Assembly: GCA_937897265.1 (NCBI GenBank)
Contig: CALCPT010000478.1
Location: forward strand, 1-11,831
Source: an uncultured Alcaligenaceae bacterium
Lineage (GTDB): Bacteria; Pseudomonadota; Gammaproteobacteria; Burkholderiales; Burkholderiaceae_B
Direction: 5' to 3'
Length of the DNA stretch: 11,831 bases
Each line of letters starts with the position of its first letter. Position 1 is the first letter of the stretch. Positions 1 through 6,726 of the stretch are shown piece after piece. The position numbers were made by a program, and so were the translations under genes. The notes below the pieces were generated by a model, which had not been told where the DNA came from, did not search any database, and worked only from the letters and a program-made list of their open reading frames with translations.

Positions 1-26
1 AGTTCAGACGTGTGCTCTTCCGATCT
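1..26. other. Illumina TruSeq adapter remnant at left end (artefact)
   Basis: The first 26 bases match the 3' end of the TruSeq read-2 adapter, finishing in GCTCTTCCGATCT. This is library sequence, not genome. It abuts directly on the interrupted alpha-hydroxy-acid oxidase gene, so the true genomic sequence begins at about position 27. Confidence 0.97.
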
Positions 27-646
27 ACCTTGAGCTTGCTTTTTAAGCGGTCAACATCTTTCCAGGTGAGTTGGGGTTGAAACTCGCGTCCCGGGACGGC
101 CAGACGGCGAATATTACGTTTCGCCTGGTCGCGCTCGCGACGGCTGTAATGCGCCGTGTCAACCGTCAAACAAAAGGCGCCGTTACCCGCTGCTTCAACA
201 CGTGCCGCAATGGCGTCGACCCAAGCTGCGTCGCCATGAACATACAGCTGAAACAATCTTAGCGCGTCGGGTGCGGCTTGTGCAACGGCCTCAATACCGG
301 GTTGGCAGACCGAGCTCAGCATATGCGCAATACCGAACTGCTCAGCAGCCTGAGCCGAGGCGGCCGCTGCGCCAGGAGTGAATAACTCAAGACTTCCAAC
401 TGGTGCAAGCAAAATTGGCAAGCGCAGGTCTCGCCCTAAAAAGCTTGTGCGAGCACTCACGTTACTGACGTCGCGCAAGACACGTGGACGAAACGCCAGC
501 GCATCAATCGAAGCGCGATTGCGCCTCAGCGTCGTTTCGGTTTCGGTGCCGCCAACGATGTAATCCCAATTGTCGTGATTGAGTTTTTGGCGGGCTTTTT
601 GAACGAGTTCGTGTAGTGTTAAAAAACGAGGTTCTGTAGAAGACAT
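27..646 (-). CDS. FMN-dependent alpha-hydroxy-acid oxidase/dehydrogenase, C-terminus missing
   Basis: This is the N-terminal 206 residues of an FMN enzyme of the glycolate oxidase / lactate dehydrogenase (LctD) / mandelate dehydrogenase family, which oxidises 2-hydroxy acids to 2-keto acids. Family members are usually about 350-400 residues, so a little over half is present. Visible motifs are WDYIVGG near residues 27-33 (active-site Tyr29), FRPRVLRDVS near 52-61, the FMN-binding LAPVG at 80-84, FQLYV at 132-136 (second active-site Tyr135), LTVDT at 160-164 and SRRERD at 168-173. The catalytic His/Arg region would lie in the missing part. The ATG at 646 is chosen because the domain begins shortly after it; no strong ribosome site is visible. 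It lies 46 nt behind a Bug receptor gene on the same strand and probably shares its transcript. The reading frame runs open into the adapter, so the truncation comes from the assembly. The substrate (glycolate, lactate or other) cannot be told from this half. Confidence 0.9.
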
Positions 647-692
647 GGTGATGAAGTCGCTCTAAATTTGAAGTGGTTTAAATAGGTATAAA

Positions 693-1676
693 TTATTCGC
701 TTGCTTTGATGTTGGCCTGTTGGGCGATTGCTTTCCATTTTTTCATTTCAGCAAAGACAAAGTCGCTCCAGGGCCCAGCGCCACGAGGATCGGGAACCAT
801 CCCTTTGTCGATGATACTTTGTTGCATGGCAGGATCGGCAAGAACCTTGGCAACGTCGACGCTGATTTTTTGTACCACTGCAGGGGGCGTATTTTTCGGC
901 ACGACAAGGCCAGTCCAACCGGCACCTTCAAAACCAGGGTAGCCCGATTCGGCCACAGTAGGTAGATTTGGTAGTTGCGGTACGCGTTCAAGCGTCGCAA
1001 TACCGAGCGCCTTGAGTTTGCCTGATTTAATATGCGGCAAGGTCGCCGCCATGCTATCGACCAAAATAGAAATCTGCCCGCCTAGCAAGTCTGTGACTGC
1101 ACTGGCACTGCCTTTGTAGTTGATTCCAACCATGTTGATATTAGCGGTGTACTTAAACAACTCACCGGTGAGATGCTGCGTATTATTGACGCCACCGTAC
1201 CCCACATTGAATTTGCCTGGATCTTTTTTGGCAGCTGCAACCAGTTCTTGAAGGGTGTTGTAGGGTAGCGTTGCATTCACCACAATGATCATGGGGGCGA
1301 TTGCTAAGCCGCCCACATAGGTGAAATCCTTTGCGGCATCGTAGGCAAGTTTGTCAAATACCGCAGGGTTAACGGCCAACACACCGCTTGTCCCCATGAT
1401 CATCGTATAGCCGTCAGGGGCTGCCGTTGCGCCCGCAATCATTCCCGGTACGCCGTTTTTGTTTTCAACAATGACTTGTTGGCCCCAAGCGATGGTGAGC
1501 TTCTCAGCAATCAAACGGGCAATGATATCGGTGGCTTGTCCCGGAGGAAACGGCACAATCAGCTTGACTGGCTTTTCAGGAAAGACCGCTTGCGAACTCG
1601 CCGTGAAAGTGAGTAGCGAACAGCATAGCCCTATCAGCCAAGCTGTGAGTGCTTTTAATGTTATGTGTCGTGGCAT
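693..1676 (-). CDS. Bug/TctC-family periplasmic solute receptor (copy A of tandem pair)
   Basis: This is a 327-residue extracytoplasmic receptor of the Bug (tripartite tricarboxylate transporter, TctC) family, which binds carboxylates and other small ligands in the periplasm. The ATG at 1676 is preferred over an in-frame start at 1811 because it gives a clear signal peptide (basic MPRHITLK, then a hydrophobic core ending near SSQA at 27-30) and normal family length; the ribosome site is weak. Family motifs are PFPPGQATD at 42-50 (Gln replaces the second Gly of the commoner PPGG form), AAPDGYT, YGGVNNTQH and the C-terminal WSDFVFAEMKKWK. It is roughly 85% identical by eye to the adjacent receptor at 1829-2800 and follows it after 152 nt. 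The alpha-hydroxy-acid oxidase lies 46 nt downstream, which hints at a hydroxy- or keto-acid ligand (inference). No TctA/TctB permease genes are nearby. The ligand is unknown. Confidence 0.93.
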   Translation of the reverse strand: MPRHITLKALTAWLIGLCCSLLTFTASSQAVFPEKPVKLIVPFPPGQATDIIARLIAEKLTIAWGQQVIVENKNGVPGMIAGATAAPDGYTMIMGTSGVLAVNPAVFDKLAYDAAKDFTYVGGLAIAPMIIVVNATLPYNTLQELVAAAKKDPGKFNVGYGGVNNTQHLTGELFKYTANINMVGINYKGSASAVTDLLGGQISILVDSMAATLPHIKSGKLKALGIATLERVPQLPNLPTVAESGYPGFEGAGWTGLVVPKNTPPAVVQKISVDVAKVLADPAMQQSIIDKGMVPDPRGAGPWSDFVFAEMKKWKAIAQQANIKASE

Positions 1677-1779
1677 TATTTGTTTTAAGTCAATCAATGT
1701 TGCTTGGTTCCAAGTCGTCAATTTCGTTCGGCTCAAGCTAAGCAACTTCGTTAAGCTTAAGACTCGAAGCGTCCTACAT

Positions 1780-1821
1780 ATCGTGAAGCATAGATCAGCG
1801 CGCTCATCCACGCTTCACGAT
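1780..1821. repeat. 10-bp perfect inverted repeat between the tandem receptor genes
   Basis: ATCGTGAAGC at 1780-1789 is exactly complementary to GCTTCACGAT at 1812-1821, with a 22-nt loop. It begins 7 nt beyond the stop codon of the upstream receptor on the minus strand. No T-run follows in the minus direction, so it is not a classical intrinsic terminator. It could be an mRNA-stabilising or attenuating hairpin that adjusts expression of the second receptor and the oxidase. The rest of the 152-nt spacer holds a short palindrome (TTAAGCTTAA at 1751-1760) and no gene that I can support. Confidence 0.5.
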
Positions 1822-1828
1822 GACAAAC

Positions 1829-2800
1829 TCATTCTGTGGCTTTGATATTTGCCTGCGTTGCTGCGGCTTTCCATTTCTTCATCTCTGCGTACACAAAATC
1901 GCTCCAAGGACCAGCGCCACGCGGGTCAGGCACCATGCCTTTGTCGATGATATTTTTTTGCATGGTTGGGTCTGCAAGAATTTTTGCGACGTCAGCACTG
2001 ATTTTTTGCACCACGGCTGGCGGCGTACCTTTGGGCACGACCAAGCCTTGCCAGCCTACACCTTCAAAACCTGGGTAACCCGACTCGGCAACCGTTGGTA
2101 GGTCGGGCAACTGCGGCACGCGTTGCAACGTCGTGATGGCAAGTGGCTTTAATTTGCCAGCCTTGATGTGTGGCAGTGCGACCGCCATGCTGTCAACCAA
2201 AATTGAGATTTGCCCGCCGAGTAGATCTGTGACAGCCGCTGCACTACCCTTGTAGTTCACGCCAACCATATTCGCACCTGTGGTGGACTTAAAGAGTTCG
2301 CCTGTTAAATGCTGCGTATTGTTGACTCCGCCATAACCCACATTGAACTTACCAGGCTCTTTCTTGGCCGCAGCAACGAGGTCTTGTACGGTGTTGTAAG
2401 GCAACGCTGCGCTGACCACCACGATCATTGGCGTAATGGCTAGGCCACCGACATAAATAAAATCTTTCGTTACATCGTATGGAAGTTTCTCAAATACGGC
2501 TGGGTTAACCGCCAAGACCCCACTGGTGCCCATCGTCATCGTGTAGCCGTCAGGTGCCGCGGTGCTACCAGCGACCATGCCAGGCACTCCGGTTTTGTTC
2601 TCAACAATGACCTGCTGGCCCCAGGCAATAGTCAGCTTCTCTGCGATCATTCTCGCAATAATGTCGGTGGCTTGTCCCGGTGGAAAAGGCACAATCAATT
2701 TGACTGGCTTCTCTGGAAAGTTCGTTTGTGCCTGAACTTGAACGTTAAAAACCAGACATACCAATATCGCAAGCAGCGAAGCTAAAGATTTAAAGTGCAT
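1829..2800 (-). CDS. Bug/TctC-family periplasmic solute receptor (copy B of tandem pair)
   Basis: This 323-residue Bug/TctC-type receptor is probably first in a minus-strand run followed by its paralogue and the alpha-hydroxy-acid oxidase. The start at 2800 is supported by GGAGG at 2810-2806 (minus strand, 5-nt spacer) and by a signal peptide with Lys4, a hydrophobic stretch and a likely cleavage site after VQA near residue 24. Motifs are PFPPGQATD at 38-46, AAPDGYT, YGGVNNTQH in the ligand pocket region, DLLGGQISILVDS and the C-terminal WSDFVYAEMKKWK. Differences from the other copy are mostly conservative, apart from a cluster just after the GELFK motif (STTGAN here, YTANIN in the other copy) and another in GWQGLVVPKG. 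That pattern fits a duplication with possible ligand divergence (inference). The exact ligand cannot be named. Confidence 0.94.
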   Translation of the reverse strand: MHFKSLASLLAILVCLVFNVQVQAQTNFPEKPVKLIVPFPPGQATDIIARMIAEKLTIAWGQQVIVENKTGVPGMVAGSTAAPDGYTMTMGTSGVLAVNPAVFEKLPYDVTKDFIYVGGLAITPMIVVVSAALPYNTVQDLVAAAKKEPGKFNVGYGGVNNTQHLTGELFKSTTGANMVGVNYKGSAAAVTDLLGGQISILVDSMAVALPHIKAGKLKPLAITTLQRVPQLPDLPTVAESGYPGFEGVGWQGLVVPKGTPPAVVQKISADVAKILADPTMQKNIIDKGMVPDPRGAGPWSDFVYAEMKKWKAAATQANIKATE

Positions 2801-2883
2801 ATAAGCCTCCGGGAAAAGCGGGCGGCGCCGTCGACGGATTTGTCGATGTCTCTGAGTCGGCGATTTAGAATAAATTTGGCACT

Positions 2884-2912
2884 AAGTTAGGCTGCGTACT
2901 GGTATTTGTCAA
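2884..2912 (-). promoter_or_regulatory. Candidate sigma-70 promoter for the tandem receptor/oxidase run
   Basis: On the minus strand a perfect -35 hexamer TTGACA (2912-2907) is followed after 17 nt by TAACTT (2889-2884), a poor -10 match with three of six bases. It lies about 84 nt upstream of the first receptor start, in the 236-nt gap after the beta-hydroxyacid dehydrogenase. The rest of that gap (2813-3036) contains short repeats such as GTGCGCC and the palindrome GGCTAGCC at 3028-3035, with no gene that I can support. The weak -10 keeps confidence low. Confidence 0.4.
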
Positions 2913-3036
2913 CTTAAGGTCGGACCTCACGGTGCGCCAGGGAAAGTGATGTGCGCCGCGAGACACCAAGAGCGGCGTGTGATACACCAATGATTAGGGT
3001 GCGTAGCGTTCAGCAATGCTTGCCTGAGGCTAGCCT

Positions 3037-3960
3037 TCAACGACTCAAGATGTCTTTTAAGATGTCCGGATCGCACCGCACGTCAACGCCGGCCTGTTCT
3101 TGCGCCAAAAGCATCGCAATGCGAGAGTCTTTATCGCCCCAGCCTCGGTCAAGTGCTTCGGTCATTTGGGCAAGTGTGAGTTTTGCAAATTGCATCTCGA
3201 GCTCAACTTCGCGCCCCAGTTCATTTGCTAGCGTAACGTCTTTATGAGCGAGTTTTAACGAAAATTTAGCGGGATCGTAAGCGCCACTCAGAAAGTGAGT
3301 GGGAAGACCGTCGAAGGTTCGACGCCGGCCCATTGCGCCGCTGCGCAATGCTTTGAAAAGGGTGGGGGCCTCGACGCCAGCCTTTACGCCCATCGAAAAG
3401 ACTTCTGCAATCGCAGAGTTAAACATATAACCCATACAGTTATGGACCAACTTAGCGACCGACGCCGCACCAACGGCACCTAAAAATTGCACATCATCCG
3501 ACATGCACGACAGCACGGATGAGTATTTGTTGAAGGTTGGCTCGTCACCGCTCGTCCAAATCACAAGTTTGCCCGATGCGGCGCCTGTGGGGCCTCCGCT
3601 GACTGGTGCATCTAAAAAAATGAGCTGTTTTTTTGCAAGTTCAGCATGCAGTTCTCGAATCATCCGTGGGGCATTAGTTGAAAAATCAAACACCGCGCTT
3701 CCTGCACGCAGACCGGCGATTAAACCCTGCAGACCAGTCAACACCTCTTGCACTTGGGCGGGCCCCGGCAGCGACAAGAAGACCAGCTCAGCCTGGGCAC
3801 CCAAGGACGAGGGCGTCTCGGCCCATTGCGCGCCCTGGGCGATCAGTGGCTGCGCGTTCGCTTTGCTCAGGTCGTGGATGATCAGGGTATGCCCGTGCTT
3901 GATGAGATTCGTCGCCATCCTTGAACCCATCGTACCTAGTCCGATAAAACCGATGTTCAT
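3037..3960 (-). CDS. NAD(P)-dependent beta-hydroxyacid dehydrogenase (3-hydroxyisobutyrate dehydrogenase family)
   Basis: This 307-residue cytoplasmic oxidoreductase belongs to the family that includes 3-hydroxyisobutyrate dehydrogenase, tartronate semialdehyde reductase (GarR) and 6-phosphogluconate dehydrogenase-like proteins. These interconvert beta-hydroxy acids and their semialdehydes. Seen in the sequence: a Rossmann dinucleotide motif GLGTMG at 7-12 directly at the N-terminus, FDFST at 91-95, substrate-binding DAPVSGG at 117-123, and the catalytic Lys170 with Asn174 in AKLVHNC, then LKLAHKDVTLA at 235-245 in the all-helical C-terminal domain. Length is normal for the family. The ATG at 3960 puts the Rossmann fold at the correct distance, although the ribosome site is weak. 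It diverges from the decarboxylase-family gene across 102 nt. The substrate is not determined by these motifs; tartronate semialdehyde or a methylmalonate-semialdehyde type is possible but unproved. Confidence 0.92.
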   Translation of the reverse strand: MNIGFIGLGTMGSRMATNLIKHGHTLIIHDLSKANAQPLIAQGAQWAETPSSLGAQAELVFLSLPGPAQVQEVLTGLQGLIAGLRAGSAVFDFSTNAPRMIRELHAELAKKQLIFLDAPVSGGPTGAASGKLVIWTSGDEPTFNKYSSVLSCMSDDVQFLGAVGAASVAKLVHNCMGYMFNSAIAEVFSMGVKAGVEAPTLFKALRSGAMGRRRTFDGLPTHFLSGAYDPAKFSLKLAHKDVTLANELGREVELEMQFAKLTLAQMTEALDRGWGDKDSRIAMLLAQEQAGVDVRCDPDILKDILSR

Positions 3961-4062
3961 TTTTGTTGTCCAGTTTTTTAGTGAAGTCGATACAAAGCCT
4001 TGCCGCTTTAGTATTATTAATCACAATCAACACTATTCGTAAAACTATATCAGGAGACGCAC
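3961..4062. promoter_or_regulatory. Divergent intergenic region between dehydrogenase and decarboxylase-family genes
   Basis: This 102-nt spacer separates two genes transcribed away from each other and must carry or adjoin both promoters unless transcription enters from elsewhere. It has an AT-rich core (about 4009-4050) with short AATCA direct repeats, suitable for -10 elements and an operator, but I cannot point to a convincing -35/-10 pair. On the plus side a clear ribosome site AGGAG lies at 4052-4056, 6 nt before the ATG at 4063. Confidence 0.4.
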
Positions 4063-4395
4063 ATGGCTACGGCCCCTACCTCAGAACGTCGCGAACGCTT
4101 ACGCAAGACCGTCCCTAAAATGGTCGAGTGCGCTGAAAAAGTTTTATATGGCGACATCTGGGAGCGCAAAGAGCTGTCCAAGCGCGACCGGAGCATGATC
4201 ACTATTGCCGCCTTGTTAACCTCGTTCAGACCAGATCAATTGCGCGTGCACATTACGCGAGGTCTAGAGAATGGTTTAACGCAAGAAGAGATTGGCGAGC
4301 TAATCACACACTTGGCGTTTTATTCAGGTTGGGCGTCATCTATGTCTGCCGCTCAGATTGCCTATGAAGTTTTTGAAGAGATCGAAAAAAAATGA
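4063..4395 (+). CDS. Carboxymuconolactone decarboxylase (CMD)-family protein
   Basis: This small 110-residue cytoplasmic protein is a single all-helical CMD domain. The core ELSKRDRSMITIAAL (about 44-58), the segment DQLRVHITRGLENGLTQEEIGE (about 65-86), written here only as a region, and HLAFYSGWASSMSA near 89-102 match the gamma-carboxymuconolactone decarboxylase (PcaC-like) branch. The CxxC redox pair of AhpD-type peroxidase partners is absent, so a thiol-peroxidase role is unlikely. The start is fixed by AGGAG 6 nt upstream. The stop overlaps the next gene in ATGA, implying translational coupling to the Bug receptor. No protocatechuate-pathway genes (pcaB, pcaD, pcaGH) are present, so a true PcaC role is unproved; it may act on another lactone or beta-keto acid in an uptake-linked pathway. 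Confidence 0.88.
   Translation: MATAPTSERRERLRKTVPKMVECAEKVLYGDIWERKELSKRDRSMITIAALLTSFRPDQLRVHITRGLENGLTQEEIGELITHLAFYSGWASSMSAAQIAYEVFEEIEKK
4386..4395 (+). other. A_AAA_AAA heptamer and ATGA stop/start overlap
   Basis: In the decarboxylase-family frame the last bases read A AAA AAA TGA (4386-4395). The receptor start codon ATG occupies 4392-4394, one base back from the stop. A -1 slip on this canonical slippery heptamer would place ribosomes exactly in the receptor frame. A purine-rich GAAGAG lies just upstream (4375-4380). Ordinary translational coupling is the simpler reading, and an A8 run can also cause sequencing or polymerase slippage. Confidence 0.5.
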
Positions 4396-5417
4396 TCGGT
4401 TCGATGAACGTGTACCCATTTTCGACGCTAGCTCAAACGCTGGCGCGCCTGACACGTCTGGCTCTACTGAGTGCTTTCTCATTTGTAGTTGCTTCAGTGA
4501 TGGCGCCTGCGTACGCGCAGCCATTTCCAAATAAGCCGCTCAAGATTGTGGTTGGGTTTCCGCCTGGCGGGGGCTCAGATTTAATGGCACGCTTGGTGGC
4601 CGAAAAAATGTCAGTGATTTTCAAACAGCCTGTGATTGTGGACAACAAACCGGGTGCCGGTTCGACAATCGCAGCAACTTTCGTTTCACGTGCAGCGCCC
4701 GACGGTTACACAATGCTTTTTGGTCAGGCGGCAAATGTGGGTGTGGCACCGGCGATCATGAATACGCTGACGTATGACCCGCTCAAAGACTTTGCCCCTA
4801 TTACGCGTTTGGTTTCGGCACCGCTTGTGCTTGTGGGGCCCTCAGATCTGCCCGCTAAAAACCTGAAAGAACTGATCGCCTTGACTGCCGCAAAGCCTAA
4901 TGCCTTGAGTTATGGTTCACCCGGCTCAGGTACGGTCGGCCATCTTGCGGGCGCCATGTTTATGGGCGAGGCTAACCTGAAGGCGGTACATGTGCCCTAT
5001 AAAGGTCAGTCGCTCTTAATCACCGATATGATGGGTGGCCGGATTGCGATGTACTTTAGTACGATCGCCGTCGTGAAGCCTTATGTTGAAAGCGGTAAGA
5101 TGCGCGCCTTTGGCGTGACTTCACCCAAGCCGTCGACAGCGTTTCCGGGTGTGCCGGCCATTGGCGACGCGGGTTTGCCTGGCTATGCGGTTGAGAACTG
5201 GTACGGCTTGTTGGCACCCGCCGGTACGCCCGCGGCCGTAATTGACACACTGCAGCAAACTGTGAAGCAAATCTTGCTTTTGCCTGAGGTGCAGCAAGAC
5301 CTGACCAAAGAGGGCGGCGAGATTGGTGGTGAGTCACCCGCGGAGTTTGCAAAATTCTTAAGTATTGACATACCGCGCTGGAAAAAGATTGCAGTTGCCG
5401 CAGAATTAGCACCTTGA
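4392..5417 (+). CDS. Bug/TctC-family periplasmic solute receptor, coupled to CMD-family gene
   Basis: This receptor has up to 341 residues. From the coupled ATG at 4392 the N-terminus is long; an in-frame ATG at 4404 is also possible. Either gives a signal peptide with Arg residues near 19-22, a hydrophobic core (about 23-38) and a likely cleavage after APAYA near 42. Family motifs are GFPPGGGSD at 55-63, RAAPDGYT, YGSPGSGTVGH, VPYKGQS, GLLAPAGTP and a C-terminal FAKFLSIDIPRWKK. Unlike the left-hand pair it has the standard PPGG loop and is clearly divergent from them. It sits between a CMD-family enzyme (4-nt overlap) and a secreted PQQ-type dehydrogenase (71-nt gap). Its ligand could therefore be a substrate or product of either (inference). 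No membrane transporter subunits accompany it. Confidence 0.94.
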   Translation: MIGSMNVYPFSTLAQTLARLTRLALLSAFSFVVASVMAPAYAQPFPNKPLKIVVGFPPGGGSDLMARLVAEKMSVIFKQPVIVDNKPGAGSTIAATFVSRAAPDGYTMLFGQAANVGVAPAIMNTLTYDPLKDFAPITRLVSAPLVLVGPSDLPAKNLKELIALTAAKPNALSYGSPGSGTVGHLAGAMFMGEANLKAVHVPYKGQSLLITDMMGGRIAMYFSTIAVVKPYVESGKMRAFGVTSPKPSTAFPGVPAIGDAGLPGYAVENWYGLLAPAGTPAAVIDTLQQTVKQILLLPEVQQDLTKEGGEIGGESPAEFAKFLSIDIPRWKKIAVAAELAP

Positions 5418-5442
5418 TTTAGGTCAATTCCGCTACACTAAT
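5414..5442 (+). promoter_or_regulatory. Weak candidate promoter ahead of the PQQ dehydrogenase
   Basis: TTGATT at 5414-5419, overlapping the receptor stop codon, is followed after 17 nt by ACTAAT at 5437-5442 (four of six -10 bases). Transcription from it would start about 40 nt before the TTG start of the dehydrogenase. Both hexamers are imperfect, and read-through from the upstream gene is equally plausible. Confidence 0.25.
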
Positions 5443-5488
5443 TTGTCAAGCACCAGTAGTTATCATAAAAACGGCTTTGGAGAGCATA

Positions 5489-6715
5489 TTGAAAACGTAT
5501 ACACGCGTGATGGGTGGGTTGGGTTTAGCGCTCACATTTAGTTTGGGCGCCTTGAACGCTCAGGCTCAAGCACCGGCGGCAGCCCCAGCCGCCCCGCCGG
5601 CTTGGAAGCAAGGCATGCCCGAGTCGATGGCGAACTCAACCTTAGCGCCACTGCCAGCAAAGCTGACAATGACCAAGGCTGCCGATGTCCCGTTAGACAA
5701 GATTAAAGTCCCTGCAGGTTTCAAAGTTGAAGTCTGGGCCGATAGCATCCCCGGTAGTCGTGCGATTGTTGCGGGCGACGATGGCAAGTATTACGTGGGT
5801 ACGCGTGGCTTGGGTCGTATTTATGAACTTACAGATGACGGCAAACAACGCACCTCGCGTATCGTGATCGATAAGCTCAATCAGCCAACCGCGGCATTCA
5901 AAGATGGCTCGTTGTTTGTTGTTGCTGTGGATAAAGTGTTGCGCTTTGATGGCATCGCTAAAAACCCGAACGTTGCGCCGGTTGATTTGACCGAGAAATT
6001 CAATTTCCCACCCCTGCAGCACCATAACTGGAAATACGTTGCGTTTGGTCCAGACGGAAAGTTCTATGTGCCGTTTGGTGCTCCCTGCAATATTTGCGAA
6101 CTGCCAACAAAAGAGTACGCTCAGATTCGTCGCTATAACGCCGATGGCTCTGGCATGGAAGTCTTAGCAACGGGCGTTCGTAATTCGGTGGGCTTTGACT
6201 GGCATCCTGTCACAAAAGAACTTTGGTTTAGTAATCATGGCCGTGATTGGTTAGGTGACGATAGCCCGAACGACACGATGAATCGCCTTAAAGTCGGCGC
6301 TAACTATGGTTTCCCATACTGCCATGCTGGCACGCTTGCTGATCCAGATATTAAGAAAGACAACGCTTGCGGTGGTGTTGAGCAGCCTGTTGCTTTGATG
6401 GGCCCTCACGCAGCAACGATGGGCGTGACGTTCTACACCGGTTCGATGTTTCCTGCCGAGTACAAAAACGTTTTGTTCAACGCACGTAAAGGCTCGTGGA
6501 ACCGTACCAAGAAAATTGGTCATGATGTTGTGATGGTTCAAGCCGATGCAGATGGTAAGAACGCAAAGGTTGTGCCGTTTATGACCGGCTTTATGAACGA
6601 AGCGGATCAGTCATGGTGGGGTCGTCCTGCTTATCTCCATCAAATGAAAGATGGTTCGTTGCTGGTCTCTGACGAGCAAATGGGCGTGATTTATCGCGTG
6701 TCATACAGCAAATAA
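5489..6715 (+). CDS. Secreted PQQ-dependent sugar (L-sorbosone-type) dehydrogenase
   Basis: This 408-residue exported beta-propeller enzyme belongs to the glucose/sorbosone dehydrogenase family, which oxidises aldoses or aldehydes in the periplasm with PQQ. I choose the TTG at 5489: GGAG at 5479-5482 lies 6 nt before it, and the product begins MKTYTR followed by a hydrophobic core and an AQAQ cleavage region near 24-28. A TTG at 5477 would lie before the ribosome site, and the ATG at 5522 would remove the basic residues. A short Ala/Pro-rich linker (about 28-38) precedes the domain. Conserved features are LQHHNWKY (176-183, including the presumed catalytic His), FGPDGKFYVPFGAPC (186-200), GVRNSVGFDWHP (229-240), GRDWLGDD, PYCHAG, SWNR (336-339), WGRP (377-380) and SDEQMGVIYR. 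Four cysteines (200, 203, 278, 294) fall at family-typical places. The cytochrome c gene 11 nt downstream is a likely electron acceptor. The actual substrate is not known. Confidence 0.9.
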   Translation: MKTYTRVMGGLGLALTFSLGALNAQAQAPAAAPAAPPAWKQGMPESMANSTLAPLPAKLTMTKAADVPLDKIKVPAGFKVEVWADSIPGSRAIVAGDDGKYYVGTRGLGRIYELTDDGKQRTSRIVIDKLNQPTAAFKDGSLFVVAVDKVLRFDGIAKNPNVAPVDLTEKFNFPPLQHHNWKYVAFGPDGKFYVPFGAPCNICELPTKEYAQIRRYNADGSGMEVLATGVRNSVGFDWHPVTKELWFSNHGRDWLGDDSPNDTMNRLKVGANYGFPYCHAGTLADPDIKKDNACGGVEQPVALMGPHAATMGVTFYTGSMFPAEYKNVLFNARKGSWNRTKKIGHDVVMVQADADGKNAKVVPFMTGFMNEADQSWWGRPAYLHQMKDGSLLVSDEQMGVIYRVSYSK

Positions 6716-6726
6716 GTCAGATACAA

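Noticed and set aside
1677..1811. In-frame 45-codon N-terminal extension of the left receptor to an ATG at 1811.
   Set aside because: It would bury the signal peptide internally and overlap the intergenic inverted repeat. Family length and the export signal fit the ATG at 1676.
3028..3035. GGCTAGCC palindrome just beyond the dehydrogenase stop as an intrinsic terminator.
   Set aside because: The stem is only 4 bp per arm with no loop and no T-run in the direction of transcription.
2951..3247. A 98-codon plus-strand frame crossing the end of the dehydrogenase gene.
   Set aside because: Most of it is antisense to a well-supported gene, with low-complexity Ser/Arg-rich translation and no ribosome site.
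3503..4042. A 179-codon plus-strand frame antisense to the beta-hydroxyacid dehydrogenase.
   Set aside because: It mirrors the codon pattern of the real gene opposite, which has a full set of Rossmann and catalytic motifs; the translation shows no domain.
5443..5471. TTGTCA with TAAAAA after 17 nt as a promoter for the PQQ dehydrogenase.
   Set aside because: Transcription would begin on top of the ribosome site at 5479-5482, so it cannot give a normal leader.
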